The notes beneath the pieces were generated by a model. The model was not told where the DNA came from, made no database searches, and saw only the letters and a list, made by a program, of their open reading frames with translations. A program made the translations under genes and the position numbers. A stretch of 43,838 nt of DNA, from the NCBI RefSeq assembly GCF_900089945.1, contig NZ_FLQY01000009.1:1-43838 (forward strand). Reading direction: 5' to 3'. Positions 18,219-28,111 of the stretch are shown one piece after another (within the stretch, counting starts at the first letter, position 1; each line of letters begins with the position of its first letter). This stretch comes from Candidatus Propionivibrio aalborgensis (lineage in GTDB: Bacteria; Pseudomonadota; Gammaproteobacteria; Burkholderiales; Rhodocyclaceae).

Positions 18219-18536
18219 TTAGTGTCTTGGTTGATGAGAATGCTGGGCGATACGACCTTCGTTTGCCCAAGAACGTTTGCTTTCGGCAATACGCAATACG
18301 TGATGCGGTCCGGTGACGACGGCAACTGCCGCCGAAATTGCCGCGACCACCTCAGACGGAACTCCGGCTACTGCGCCTAAGTCTGCGGATTTCTGCACGG
18401 TTGCGACCGCCTTGACAACGGGCTCGGCACGGCTTGTCAGAACAACCAGCAACTTGATCAGTACGGCAACGAGCATCGAGATGGCGATGGCAATCCCGTA
18501 AATCTGAATCGCTTTGATTGCGGCCAGGCTAAACAT
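18219..18536 (-). CDS. mmdD: Decarboxylase delta (OadG/MmdD-type) membrane anchor, operon 1
   Basis: The 105-residue protein has one N-terminal membrane helix (about 10-34, IYGIAIAISMLVAVLIKLLVVL), a short linker, and a C-terminal segment VPSEVVAAISAAVAVVTGPHHVLRI followed by SWANEGR, the pattern of OadG/MmdD tails. This subunit binds the alpha subunit and anchors the complex. GGAGGA precedes the ATG. It lies 20 bp after the alpha gene. Small anchors of this type are poorly conserved, so position in the operon is an important part of the call. Confidence 0.82.
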   Translation of the reverse strand: MFSLAAIKAIQIYGIAIAISMLVAVLIKLLVVLTSRAEPVVKAVATVQKSADLGAVAGVPSEVVAAISAAVAVVTGPHHVLRIAESKRSWANEGRIAQHSHQPRH

Positions 18537-18556
18537 GGATGTTGGTCCTCCGGGCT

Positions 18557-20110
18557 TTACAGCGGCATGTTGCCGTGCTTCTTGCTGGGGCGAAGTTCGC
18601 GCTTGTTCAGCGTCTTGCGTAGCGCGATCGAAATGGCGGCCCGGGTCTCGCAGGGCTCGATGACATCGGTAATGTAAAAATTGGCAGCCGCCTCGTACGG
18701 AGACGCGAATTCATCGCGGTACTCCTGTGCCAGTTCGGCCGCGCGGGCAGCGCGGTCCTCGGCCGCGTCAAGTTCCTTGCGGTACAGGATTTTGACCGCA
18801 GCTTCGGAACCCATGACGGCGATTTCAGCGGTTGGCCAGGCAAACACCATATCGGCCCCCAATTCCTGACTGCACATCGCAAGATAGGAGCCACCATAGG
18901 ATTTGCGTAGCAATACAGTGATCTTTGGCGTTGTGCAGGAAGCATAGGCATGAAGCATCTTGGCGCCATGCCGGATGATTCCGCCACGTTCTTGTTCTAC
19001 CCCCGGCAGGAATCCAGGGACATCAACCAGGGTAACCAACGGCACGTTGAATACGTTGCAGGTACGAACGAAGCGCGCCACTTTGTCGGCGGCGTTGAGG
19101 TCAAGGGCTCCAGCCATTACCTTCGGCTGGTTGGCAACGACTCCGACAATCACGCCCGAAAACCTGGCGAAGCCCACGATGACATTGCGGGCAAAATCGG
19201 CGTGTACCTCGAGCAGTTCACCGTTATCCACTAGGCGCCTTATGATCGACTCCATGTCTAGCGGTTCTGACGGGGAGTCCGGAACGAGTTCCTCCAGCCC
19301 ACGGTCCGGGGTGTCCTCGATCATGGTATCGAGATTGTGTGGGGGATCCTCGGTATTGTTGGCAGGAAGGAACGAAAGAATGCGTTTAACCAACGCAATC
19401 GCACTCTGATCGTCTTCAGCGACAAAGTGAACGTTTCCACTGACGGACGAGTGCATCGTGGCGCTGCCAACTTCCTCCATGGTTGTTGCGCGACCTGTGA
19501 CTGCTTTGATCACCTCAGGTCCCGTCAGGAACATGTGCGAATTCTTGCGCGTCATGATCACGAAATCCATCAAGGCCGGCGAGTAGGCCGCACCCCCCGC
19601 GCAGGGCCCGCACACGACTGCGATTTGGGGCACAACGCCCGAGAGCATTACGTTCGAGTAAAATACGTCGCCGTAACCGGAGAGAGCATCGACACCTTCC
19701 TGAATTCGCGCTCCGCCGGAATCCTTGAAGGCGACAACCGGAACGCCGGTCTTTAGAGCGTAGCGCATGATGCGGGTGATCTTGCGCGCCTGCATCTTGC
19801 CAAGCGTACCGGCCAGCACATTGAAATCCTGGCTGTAGCTGGCGACCTGTACGCTTCCCAGATAACCCGTGCCAGTGATCACGCCGTCGGCGGGCAACTC
19901 GCGTCCCGCCATTCCGAAATGCACGGCGTGGTGCTTTGCGTGCATGCCGACTTCCTGAAAGGTTCCTTCGTCGAAAAGCCAGTTGATCCGCTCGCGAGCC
20001 GAAAGCAAACCCTTGGCATGCAAGGCATCAAGTTTCTCGGGGCTAACGTGCTCAGTTATCTTTCCCCGCCTTGTTCGCAGGATTTCTATCAGTTCGGGTT
20101 TGATTGCCAT
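18557..20110 (-). CDS. mmdA: Acyl-CoA carboxyltransferase (methylmalonyl-CoA decarboxylase alpha type), operon 1
   Basis: The alpha subunit transfers the carboxyl group of an acyl-CoA, probably (S)-methylmalonyl-CoA, to biotin. The 517-residue product is a complete two-domain carboxyltransferase: N-half with KDSGGARIQEGVDALSGYG and GPCAGGAAYSPALMDF, C-half with VDVPGFLPGVEQERGGIIRHGAKML and KSYGGSYLAMCS. No biotin carboxylase gene accompanies it, while membrane beta and delta subunits do, which favours a decarboxylase over propionyl-CoA carboxylase. I chose the ATG at 20110 (MAIKPELIE), with AAAGG upstream; an extension to 20221 looks untranslated. Paralogous to the gene at 24217-25764. Confidence 0.9.
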   Translation of the reverse strand: MAIKPELIEILRTRRGKITEHVSPEKLDALHAKGLLSARERINWLFDEGTFQEVGMHAKHHAVHFGMAGRELPADGVITGTGYLGSVQVASYSQDFNVLAGTLGKMQARKITRIMRYALKTGVPVVAFKDSGGARIQEGVDALSGYGDVFYSNVMLSGVVPQIAVVCGPCAGGAAYSPALMDFVIMTRKNSHMFLTGPEVIKAVTGRATTMEEVGSATMHSSVSGNVHFVAEDDQSAIALVKRILSFLPANNTEDPPHNLDTMIEDTPDRGLEELVPDSPSEPLDMESIIRRLVDNGELLEVHADFARNVIVGFARFSGVIVGVVANQPKVMAGALDLNAADKVARFVRTCNVFNVPLVTLVDVPGFLPGVEQERGGIIRHGAKMLHAYASCTTPKITVLLRKSYGGSYLAMCSQELGADMVFAWPTAEIAVMGSEAAVKILYRKELDAAEDRAARAAELAQEYRDEFASPYEAAANFYITDVIEPCETRAAISIALRKTLNKRELRPSKKHGNMPL

Positions 20111-20272
20111 GGGTGCCTTTGCCAAGTGATCTTTAATAGGTCGTTGCCCGACCGTCAGACTTGCGGGCCTCCTCGCACAGGGACGGTTAGTCGAGTCATT
20201 CGGGATGACTGCGGAGGCCACGGTAGGAATTCAAGCTTACGCCGCGCTTACAAATGTACAATTTATTAAATA

Positions 20273-20301
20273 AATACAATAACTTAAAGAATGCTTGCCA
20301 A
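20273..20301 (-). promoter_or_regulatory. Candidate promoter of decarboxylase operon 1
   Basis: On the minus strand, TTGGCA (20301-20296) and TGTATT (20278-20273) are separated by 17 bp in a very AT-rich stretch about 165 bp upstream of the alpha gene. The matches are moderate. The IS200 remnant begins just beyond it. Confidence 0.35.
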
Positions 20302-20410
20302 TTGCTTAACGGCGGCTTGCGAGACGATGGTTTTTTTGGATTGGCGTCCAGCACCTGCACCGTGCGTAATAGCATCGACTCGAATCAGGCGCCTGTGCTG
20401 CGAGTAACAA

Positions 20411-21063
20411 AGGGAGGCTCCCCCGGCTCTGCCGGGGAGGCACTAGGAGTTTGGCATTCTCGGGCTTGTCCATCGTAGAAGCTTCCAATCGTGAGCCGCC
20501 AAGCAAACAAAAGGAAGAAATACGATGGACAAGTTGGAAAGTTGGAGTCGCACGGCGTGGGATTGCAAATATCACGCAATACTCACCGCGAAGCGTCGAC
20601 GCAGGACGTTATAGGTGGGGTTACGGCAGCATCTGGGAGAAGAGTACCGGAAGCTTGCTGTGCAGAAGGAAAGCCAGATCGTGGAAGGACACCTGATGTC
20701 CGATCACGTGCGCACGATGATCGCGATCCCGCCGAAGTATGCGGTATTGCGGGTGATTGGTTTCATCAAGGACAGGAGCGTCATTCACCTGTCCAGGGTA
20801 TATGGAGAGCGCAAGCGCAATTTCGTCGGGCAACACTTCTGGGCTCGCGGATACCTCGTATAAACAGTCGGCCGCGACGAGGCAGTGATACGGGAGTACA
20901 TCAAGAACCAGGAGAAAGAGGACGAGCGACTGGATCAGCTCGGCCTTTGGAGATGAGCTGCCGCCGGATACGCTGGCACCTGAGCTGTGGGGCCTAGCGA
21001 CCCCGACCTGCCGCTTAGAGCGGCTCACAAATTATTGCCGCCGGCTCTGTTGGGGGATATTTA
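20411..21063 (+). mobile_element. Degenerate IS200-group (IS200/IS605 family) insertion sequence
   Basis: The element lies between pgk and decarboxylase operon 1. Its left end has the hairpin around a TCT loop (20418-20440, CTCCCC...GGGGAG), and its right end has CCGC/GCGG (21011-21023) and a damaged second TCT hairpin (21038-21056) followed by GATATTTAC. Subterminal hairpins instead of inverted repeats are typical of this family. The internal transposase is interrupted. Exact boundaries are approximate. Confidence 0.75.
20525..20956 (+). pseudogene. tnpA: IS200 TnpA transposase, interrupted
   Basis: Reading one frame from ATG 20525 to TGA 20954-20956 gives a recognisable Y1 (HUH) IS200 transposase of about 143 codons with two internal stops: TAG at 20612-20614 and TAA at 20861-20863. 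Family landmarks are WDCKYHA near the start, QKESQIVEGHLM, IPPKY, VYGERKRNFVGQHFWARGY, and the C-terminal REYIKNQE with the catalytic Tyr. The HUH motif, normally DHVH, reads DHVR, so even with read-through it should be inactive. No frameshift is needed to recover the protein. Confidence 0.88.
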
Positions 21064-21140
21064 CCCGGTTACTTCAAAACCACCCGGCACACATGTCATG
21101 TACATAGAGGATGATTAACTTTGCGACTGGTGAAAACAGC

Positions 21141-21164
21141 GAAGGCTGCTCAATGGCAGCCTTC
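21141..21164 (-). terminator. Likely terminator downstream of pgk
   Basis: GAAGGCTGC (21141-21149) and GCAGCCTTC (21156-21164) form a 9-bp stem with a 6-nt loop. On the minus strand it is followed by GCTGTTTTC, a short T-run. It lies 24 bp after the pgk stop. Confidence 0.6.
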
Positions 21165-21188
21165 GTCTGTGCCAGACGGGTTCGCCGT

Positions 21189-22358
21189 TCAGTCCTTGAA
21201 GCGTGACTCAAGGATGTCGACAGCCGGCAGACGCTTGCCCTCAAGGAACTCGAGGAAGGCGCCGCCTGCGGTTGAGATGTATCCGACCTTGTCTTCAATC
21301 TTGAAGACGTTGATTGCCGAAACCGTATCGCCACCGCCGGCCAGCGTGAATGCCTTCGAGCTGGCGACAGCGGCTGCCAGCGCCTTGGTTCCGTTGGCGA
21401 ACGAATCCATTTCAAAAACTCCCACCGGGCCGTTCCAGACGACCGTGCCCGCTTTGGCGATGATGTCGGCCAATGCCTTGGCCGAGTCCGGGCCGATGTC
21501 AAGGATCATGTCGTCGTCGGCGACGTCATCAACGCTCTTGATCGTCGCTGGGGCCGTTGCGGAGAACTCCTTGGCGCAGACGACGTCGGTCGGCAAGGGC
21601 ACCTTGACCTTGGCCATGACAGCCTTCGCCTGATCGACGAGATCGCGCTCGGCAAGCGATTTGCCGATGTTCTTGCCGGAGGCAAGCAGGAAGGTGTTGG
21701 CAATACCGCCGCCCACCACCAGTTGGTCAACTTTGGCCGAAAGGCTTTCGAGTACGGTCAGTTTGGTCGAAACCTTGGAGCCGCCGACGATGGCCACCAT
21801 CGGACGAGCGGGGCTGGCAAGGGCTTTGGTCAGTGCTTCGAGTTCGGAGGCGACACAGGGTCCGGCGCAAGCGATTTTAGCGTACTTGCCTATGCCATAG
21901 GTGGTAGCTTCAGCGCGGTGCGCTGTGCCGAAGGCATCCATTACCCAGACATCGCATAGCGCTGCCATTTTCTGCGAAAGTTCATCGTTGCTCTTCTTTT
22001 CGCCTTTGTTGCAGCGGCTGTTTTCCAGCATGACGACTTCGCCCGGCTTGACTTCAAAGCCACCATCGACCCAGTTCTGGACGAGGCGAACCTCTTTGCC
22101 GAGCAGTTCCGACATGCGTTTTGCGACTGGCGCCAGAGAGTCATCAGGTTTGAACTCGCCCTCGGTCGGGCGGCCAAGGTGGGAAGTAACCATTACGGCG
22201 GCACCTTTGGAAAGCGCGTACTGGATGCCAGGGAGGGCAGCGCGGATACGGGTGTCGTCTGTAATGGCGAGGTTGTCGTCTTGGGGTACGTTCAGGTCGG
22301 CGCGAATGAAAACTCGCTTGCCGGCGACGTCAAGGTCGGTGAGACGTTTGAAGGTCAT
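21189..22358 (-). CDS. pgk: Phosphoglycerate kinase
   Basis: This enzyme interconverts 1,3-bisphosphoglycerate/ADP and 3-phosphoglycerate/ATP in glycolysis. The 389-residue product has [12 protein letters not shown] near the N terminus, [35 protein letters not shown], and the C-terminal nucleotide-binding [14 protein letters not shown] chose ATG 22358 ([11 protein letters not shown]); the 45-bp extension upstream is not conserved-looking. It follows gapA by 70 bp, with an intrinsic terminator in the gap. Confidence 0.96.
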   Translation of the reverse strand: MTFKRLTDLDVAGKRVFIRADLNVPQDDNLAITDDTRIRAALPGIQYALSKGAAVMVTSHLGRPTEGEFKPDDSLAPVAKRMSELLGKEVRLVQNWVDGGFEVKPGEVVMLENSRCNKGEKKSNDELSQKMAALCDVWVMDAFGTAHRAEATTYGIGKYAKIACAGPCVASELEALTKALASPARPMVAIVGGSKVSTKLTVLESLSAKVDQLVVGGGIANTFLLASGKNIGKSLAERDLVDQAKAVMAKVKVPLPTDVVCAKEFSATAPATIKSVDDVADDDMILDIGPDSAKALADIIAKAGTVVWNGPVGVFEMDSFANGTKALAAAVASSKAFTLAGGGDTVSAINVFKIEDKVGYISTAGGAFLEFLEGKRLPAVDILESRFKD

Positions 22359-22385
22359 GGCGATTCTCGATTCAAAACTTGGATT

Positions 22386-22416
22386 AAAAAAAGAAAGGGG
22401 CACCCGGAAGTGCCCC
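22386..22416 (-). terminator. Intrinsic terminator between gapA and pgk
   Basis: On the minus strand GGGGCAC and GTGCCCC form a perfect 7-bp stem with a 6-nt loop, followed by TTTCTTTTTTT. It sits 12 bp beyond the gapA stop and just upstream of pgk, so gapA transcripts should end here at least in part, and pgk would depend on read-through or its own promoter. Confidence 0.85.
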
Positions 22417-22428
22417 TGAGCACGGGTA

Positions 22429-24216
<1,788 letters not shown>

Positions 24217-25764
24217 ATGGCAATACGCAAGGAACTATTAGCAGAGTTGACCGCTCGCCGCGAAGAGGCGATGGCCGGAGGTGGTCTCGACAAAATGGAG
24301 AAGCGTCGCAAGAAGGGGTTGCTCACTGCACGTGAGCGCCTTGACGATCTTTACGACAAGGGATCGCTTCAGGAACTCGGAATGCACGTTGACCATGACA
24401 CGGCAGGCATCGACCACAAACGGTTGCCGGGCGATGGCGTGGTGACCGGCATTGGAAACGTGGGCGGACGTCCGGTTGCAGCCTTCTCCCAGGACTTCAC
24501 GGTGTCCGGGGGCTCGCTGGGCCGTATGCACTCGGAGAAGATCTGCCACATGATGGAAACTGCGGCCAGTCTCGGGCTTCCCGTCGTTGCCATCAATGAC
24601 TCGGGCGGTGCGCGCATCCAGGAAGGTGTTCTCTCACTTTCGGGCTACGGTCAGGTGTTCTTCCGCAACGTCGAGCTGTCCGGGCTGGTTCCCCAGATTG
24701 CCATCATTGCCGGCCCCTGTGCCGGTGGCGCGGCGTACAGTCCGGCGTTGATGGATTTTCTGATCATGACCCGCAAAGGCTCACAGATGTTCATCTGTGG
24801 CCCGGATGTGATCAAGGCCTCGACCGGCCAGGAAGCACCGATCGAACAGTTTGGAACCGCGGATGCCCATGCCTCGGTGAGTGGCAATATCCATTTCGTG
24901 GCCGATGACGACAAGCATGCGCTGGAGATCACACGCAAGCTGTTGTCCTTCCTGCCGCTGAACAACATGCAGGATCCACCGCATCGCATTCCTGACACCA
25001 TCAAGGTCGAAGTCGATACCGCCATGAATGACCTCGTCCCTGAGGAAAACAGGACGCCGTTTGACGTAAGCAAAGTGATTGCCCGGCTCGTCGATGGCGG
25101 CGATTTCCTGGAAGTTCAGCGCGAGTTTGCGAAAAACATCGTCGTCGGATTTGCCCGTATTGACGGTATGGTTGTCGGTATCATCGCCAATCAGGCGATG
25201 GTCAAGGCGGGCACACTCGATTGTGATTCCTCCGACAAGGGTGCCCGTTTCATCCGCTTCTGCAACGCCTTCAACATCCCGATCGTCACCCTCGTCGATA
25301 TTCCGGGCTTTATGCCCGGGCTCGCCCAGGAACGCGGCGGCATCATCCGCCACGGCGCCAAGATGCTGTTCTCCTACGCATCGGCGACGGTGCCGAAGAT
25401 TACGGTCATCCTGCGCAAGGCCTACGGTGGCGCTTATCTCGCGATGTGCTCCAAAGACCTGGGTGCCGACTTCGTATACGCTTGGCCGTCTGCGGAAATT
25501 GCCGTGATGGGTGCAGAGGGGGCTGTCAAGGTGATCTACAAGAAGGAAATCGACGGCGCCGAAGATCCGAAAGCCAAGGAGATGGAACTCAGAGCTCGCT
25601 ACGTCAAGGAGTTTGCTTCGCCATACCAGGCCGCCGAGCACGGTTTGATCACCGATGTGATAGCCCCCTCCGAGACGCGTTCCAAAGTGGCGATGGCGTT
25701 GCGCATCGCGCTGACCAAACGAGTTACCCGTCCACCCAAAAAACATGGACTAATCCCGTTATGA
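24217..25764 (+). CDS. mmdA: Acyl-CoA carboxyltransferase (methylmalonyl-CoA decarboxylase alpha type), operon 2
   Basis: This 515-residue carboxyltransferase is a paralogue of the operon 1 alpha subunit, with the same landmarks: NDSGGARIQEGVLSLSGYG, GPCAGGAAYSPALMDF, VDIPGFMPGLAQERGGIIRHGAKML, KAYGGAYLAMCS, and a C terminus ending PPKKHGLIPL. The start at 24217 is set by AAGGAG 5 bp upstream. Neighbouring delta, biotin carrier and beta genes and the absence of a biotin carboxylase mark it as a Na+-pump decarboxylase subunit. The most likely substrate is methylmalonyl-CoA, by resemblance to MmdA; glutaconyl-CoA or malonyl-type substrates are not excluded. Confidence 0.9.
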   Translation: MAIRKELLAELTARREEAMAGGGLDKMEKRRKKGLLTARERLDDLYDKGSLQELGMHVDHDTAGIDHKRLPGDGVVTGIGNVGGRPVAAFSQDFTVSGGSLGRMHSEKICHMMETAASLGLPVVAINDSGGARIQEGVLSLSGYGQVFFRNVELSGLVPQIAIIAGPCAGGAAYSPALMDFLIMTRKGSQMFICGPDVIKASTGQEAPIEQFGTADAHASVSGNIHFVADDDKHALEITRKLLSFLPLNNMQDPPHRIPDTIKVEVDTAMNDLVPEENRTPFDVSKVIARLVDGGDFLEVQREFAKNIVVGFARIDGMVVGIIANQAMVKAGTLDCDSSDKGARFIRFCNAFNIPIVTLVDIPGFMPGLAQERGGIIRHGAKMLFSYASATVPKITVILRKAYGGAYLAMCSKDLGADFVYAWPSAEIAVMGAEGAVKVIYKKEIDGAEDPKAKEMELRARYVKEFASPYQAAEHGLITDVIAPSETRSKVAMALRIALTKRVTRPPKKHGLIPL

Positions 25765-26327
25765 GCCTACATGAATCCCTTGCGGTCGTATTGGCCGTTG
25801 CCAAGGACACGGCGTTTGCCGTGGCAGACTCTTCCGCGGTGCAGGAGGCAGCGAAAGCGGTCTCCCAGGGAGCTGCTGCCACGGTTGCGGAGGCTGTCGA
25901 GAATAGCGCATTTTCGGCCAAGGTAACGCTCGGGCAGGTCGTCGAATTTCAATTGACCGGCTTGCTTGTGGTTTTCACCGTGCTTGGCGGCCTGACCCTG
26001 ATGCTCTACCTGATGGCTTGGCTTCTCAAAACGTTCGCGCCGGATCAATACCACTGCAGAAAAACTGCTCCGGCTGCTCCGGCTGCTCCGGCACCCAAGC
26101 CTGCAACGGCAGCGCAAGCCGCAGCCGTTGCGGCAAGCGCTCCGCCGGTTGTGGCAAGCATCCATCCCGGACTTTCCGACGAAGAGCTGGTTGCCATTCT
26201 GGCCGTCGCCGCTTCGGAAGGCATCGGGCAGTCGGTAACCGTCGTCAAGTTTCGGCCCATGGACAGCATGGACTGGACATGGTCGGTACAGGGCCGGGTC
26301 GGCCTTCACTCTTCACGCAAGCTCTGA
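25761..26327 (+). CDS. mmdD: Decarboxylase delta (OadG/MmdD-type) subunit, extended, operon 2
   Basis: The 188-residue protein starts at an ATG overlapping the alpha stop (ATGA). An unusual Ala-rich N-terminal region of about 65 residues precedes the single membrane helix (about 68-93, LTGLLVVFTVLGGLTLMLYLMAWLL), then an Ala/Pro linker, and a C-terminal segment LSDEELVAILAVAASEGIGQSVTVVKF ending with a Trp-containing tail. The C-terminal pattern fits OadG/MmdD. It is much longer than the 105-residue operon 1 counterpart. Role: assembly and anchoring of the alpha subunit on the membrane beta subunit. Confidence 0.8.
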   Translation: MSLHESLAVVLAVAKDTAFAVADSSAVQEAAKAVSQGAAATVAEAVENSAFSAKVTLGQVVEFQLTGLLVVFTVLGGLTLMLYLMAWLLKTFAPDQYHCRKTAPAAPAAPAPKPATAAQAAAVAASAPPVVASIHPGLSDEELVAILAVAASEGIGQSVTVVKFRPMDSMDWTWSVQGRVGLHSSRKL

Positions 26328-26364
26328 GCGCAGTCTCAGAGTCGAATCATAAAGGACGCTTAAC

Positions 26365-26775
26365 ATGAAAATGCTCAAAATTACCCTGCAAGGCAAGACG
26401 TATGAAGTGGGTGTCGAAGTTGTCGATGGCGCCGCCCCGGCAACAGCGGCTCCTGCTCCAGTACAAGCGGCGCCTGCTGTTGCCGTTGCCGTGCCCGTTG
26501 CCGCCCCAGCTCCAGCACCAGCACCAGCGCCTGCGGCCGCTGCACCTGCAGCGGTAGCCGGTGGTCAATCGGTGACCAGCCCGATGCCCGGTCTGGTCAT
26601 GAAGGTTCGCGTGACCGTTGGTCAACAGGTCACCGCCGACCAGGAAGTTCTCGTTCTGGAAGCCATGAAAATGGAATCTCCGGTTTATGCGCCCGGCGCG
26701 GGTACTGTTGCGTCGATCCTCGTCAAGGAAGGCGATGCCGTGTCTGAAGGTCAGGTTCTGATCCAACTAAGCTGA
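26365..26775 (+). CDS. mmdC: Biotin carrier (gamma) subunit of decarboxylase, operon 2
   Basis: The 136-residue protein has an N-terminal strand segment ([20 protein letters not shown]), a long Ala/Pro/Val linker (about 23-66), and a biotinyl domain (about 68-136) with EAMKMESPV, whose Lys is the biotinylation site. It ferries CO2 between alpha and beta subunits. It is 37 bp after delta and 7 bp before beta in the same operon. Confidence 0.94.
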   Translation: MKMLKITLQGKTYEVGVEVVDGAAPATAAPAPVQAAPAVAVAVPVAAPAPAPAPAPAAAAPAAVAGGQSVTSPMPGLVMKVRVTVGQQVTADQEVLVLEAMKMESPVYAPGAGTVASILVKEGDAVSEGQVLIQLS

Positions 26776-26782
26776 GGTTCAT

Positions 26783-27943
26783 ATGTCCGGAATCATTGAG
26801 CAATTCATGTTGATGATGACCCAGTCGACCGGGTTTTCGCATATCACGGGCGGCATGGTTATCATGTGGGCGGTCTGCGTCGTTCTTTTCTACCTGGCCA
26901 TTGTCAAAGAGTTCGAGCCCTTGTTGCTGTTGCCGATCACCTTTGGCGCGTTATTGGCCAACATTCCGACCGAGGGCGTGCTGAATGCGCCGCATGTCGA
27001 AGGACTGATCACGGTGCCGGGGGGCTTGTACTACTACATCTCGCAAGGCATCCATCTGGAGCTGTTTCCGCCTATCATATTCCTCGGGGTCGGAGCACTG
27101 ACTGATTTTGGTCCGCTGATCGCCAACCCTCGCACCTTCCTGCTTGGTGCGGCGGCGCAACTGGGTATCTTCATGACCATGTTCGTTGCTGTGATGAGCG
27201 GGGTATTTACGCCGGGTGAAGGCGCATCGATCGGCATCATCGGCGGTGCCGACGGCCCAACGTCGATTTTTACGGCCAACAAGCTCGCTCCCCATTTGAT
27301 CGGGCCGATCGCCGTTGCGGCGTACACTTACATGTCGCTGGTTCCGCTGATTCAGCCGCCGATCATGAAGTTGCTGACGACCGACGCCGAACGCAAGATA
27401 CGCATGAAGACGCTGCGCCCCGTGGGTAAGTTGGAACGCATCATCTTTGCCATCGTGGTGATGGTGGCCGTTTGCCTGGTGGTTCCGCCGGCCTCAGCGC
27501 TGATCGCCATGCTGATGCTCGGTAACATCATGCGCGAATCGGGTGTGGTCGATCGCCTGACCAAGTCGACGCAGAACGAAATCATCAACATGACGACCAT
27601 TTTTCTTGGAACATCGGTCGGTCTGACCATGGGGGCAGAGAATTTTCTGCAAACCAAAACGCTGATGATCATCGTCATGGGTGTGGTGGCTTTCGCCTTT
27701 TCGACGGCCGGCGGAGTCGTGTTCGCCAAGATAATGAATAAACTGTCACCGGGCAATCCGATAAACCCCCTGATCGGATCGGCGGGTGTGTCGGCGGTGC
27801 CGATGGCGGCTCGTGTTTCGCAGGTGGTCGGTGCGCAGTATGACAAACAGAACTTCCTGCTGATGCATGCCATGGGTCCAAACGTTGCCGGTGTTATTGG
27901 TACGGCCGTTTGCGCAGGCTATTTCATCTCGCGTCTGGGTTGA
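26783..27943 (+). CDS. mmdB: Sodium-pumping decarboxylase beta subunit, operon 2
   Basis: This 386-residue OadB/MmdB-family membrane protein carries the hallmark IGGADGPTSIF with the essential Asp, the GNIMRESGVVDRL motif, and the C-terminal NPLIGSAGVSAVPMAARVSQ and GPNVAGVIGTA with the conserved Asn. About nine to eleven hydrophobic segments are visible. It couples decarboxylation of carboxybiotin to Na+ extrusion. It is the last gene of operon 2, followed by two hairpins. Confidence 0.93.
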   Translation: MSGIIEQFMLMMTQSTGFSHITGGMVIMWAVCVVLFYLAIVKEFEPLLLLPITFGALLANIPTEGVLNAPHVEGLITVPGGLYYYISQGIHLELFPPIIFLGVGALTDFGPLIANPRTFLLGAAAQLGIFMTMFVAVMSGVFTPGEGASIGIIGGADGPTSIFTANKLAPHLIGPIAVAAYTYMSLVPLIQPPIMKLLTTDAERKIRMKTLRPVGKLERIIFAIVVMVAVCLVVPPASALIAMLMLGNIMRESGVVDRLTKSTQNEIINMTTIFLGTSVGLTMGAENFLQTKTLMIIVMGVVAFAFSTAGGVVFAKIMNKLSPGNPINPLIGSAGVSAVPMAARVSQVVGAQYDKQNFLLMHAMGPNVAGVIGTAVCAGYFISRLG

Positions 27944-27946
27944 TCA

Positions 27947-27978
27947 ACGCGTCCCCAGTCTTATGACTGGGGACGCGT
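27947..27978. repeat. Perfect 14-bp hairpin after operon 2
   Basis: ACGCGTCCCCAGTC (27947-27960) pairs perfectly with 27965-27978 around a TTAT loop, directly after the beta-subunit stop. No T-run follows, so it may act in mRNA 3'-end stability rather than termination. The true terminator appears about 30 bp further on. Confidence 0.75.
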
Positions 27979-28010
27979 CTCTAACGAAACAGAGCGTGTT
28001 TTACTGGAAT

Positions 28011-28053
28011 GCCCTGTGAGCCTGTGAAGTCTGGCTTACAGGGCATTTTTCTT
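28011..28053 (+). terminator. Intrinsic terminator of decarboxylase operon 2
   Basis: GCCCTGTGAGCC (28011-28022) pairs with GGCTTACAGGGC (28033-28044), with one G-T wobble, and is followed by ATTTTTCTT. It lies between the convergent operon 2 and AEC transporter genes. Confidence 0.88.
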
Positions 28054-28111
28054 GAATGCTGTCTGATCAGCACTGGCTATTCCTCGGATGATCAAGGATC
28101 GGACCAGATTG

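Noticed and set aside
20111-20221. 37-residue N-terminal extension of the operon 1 alpha subunit
   Set aside because: It does not resemble the family; ATG 20110 has AAAGG upstream and matches the paralogue's start.
20491-20997. 168-codon plus-strand frame across the IS200 remnant
   Set aside because: The true transposase signatures lie in another frame (20525-20956).
27947-27978. First hairpin after operon 2 as the terminator
   Set aside because: There is no T-run after it; the structure at 28011-28053 has one.
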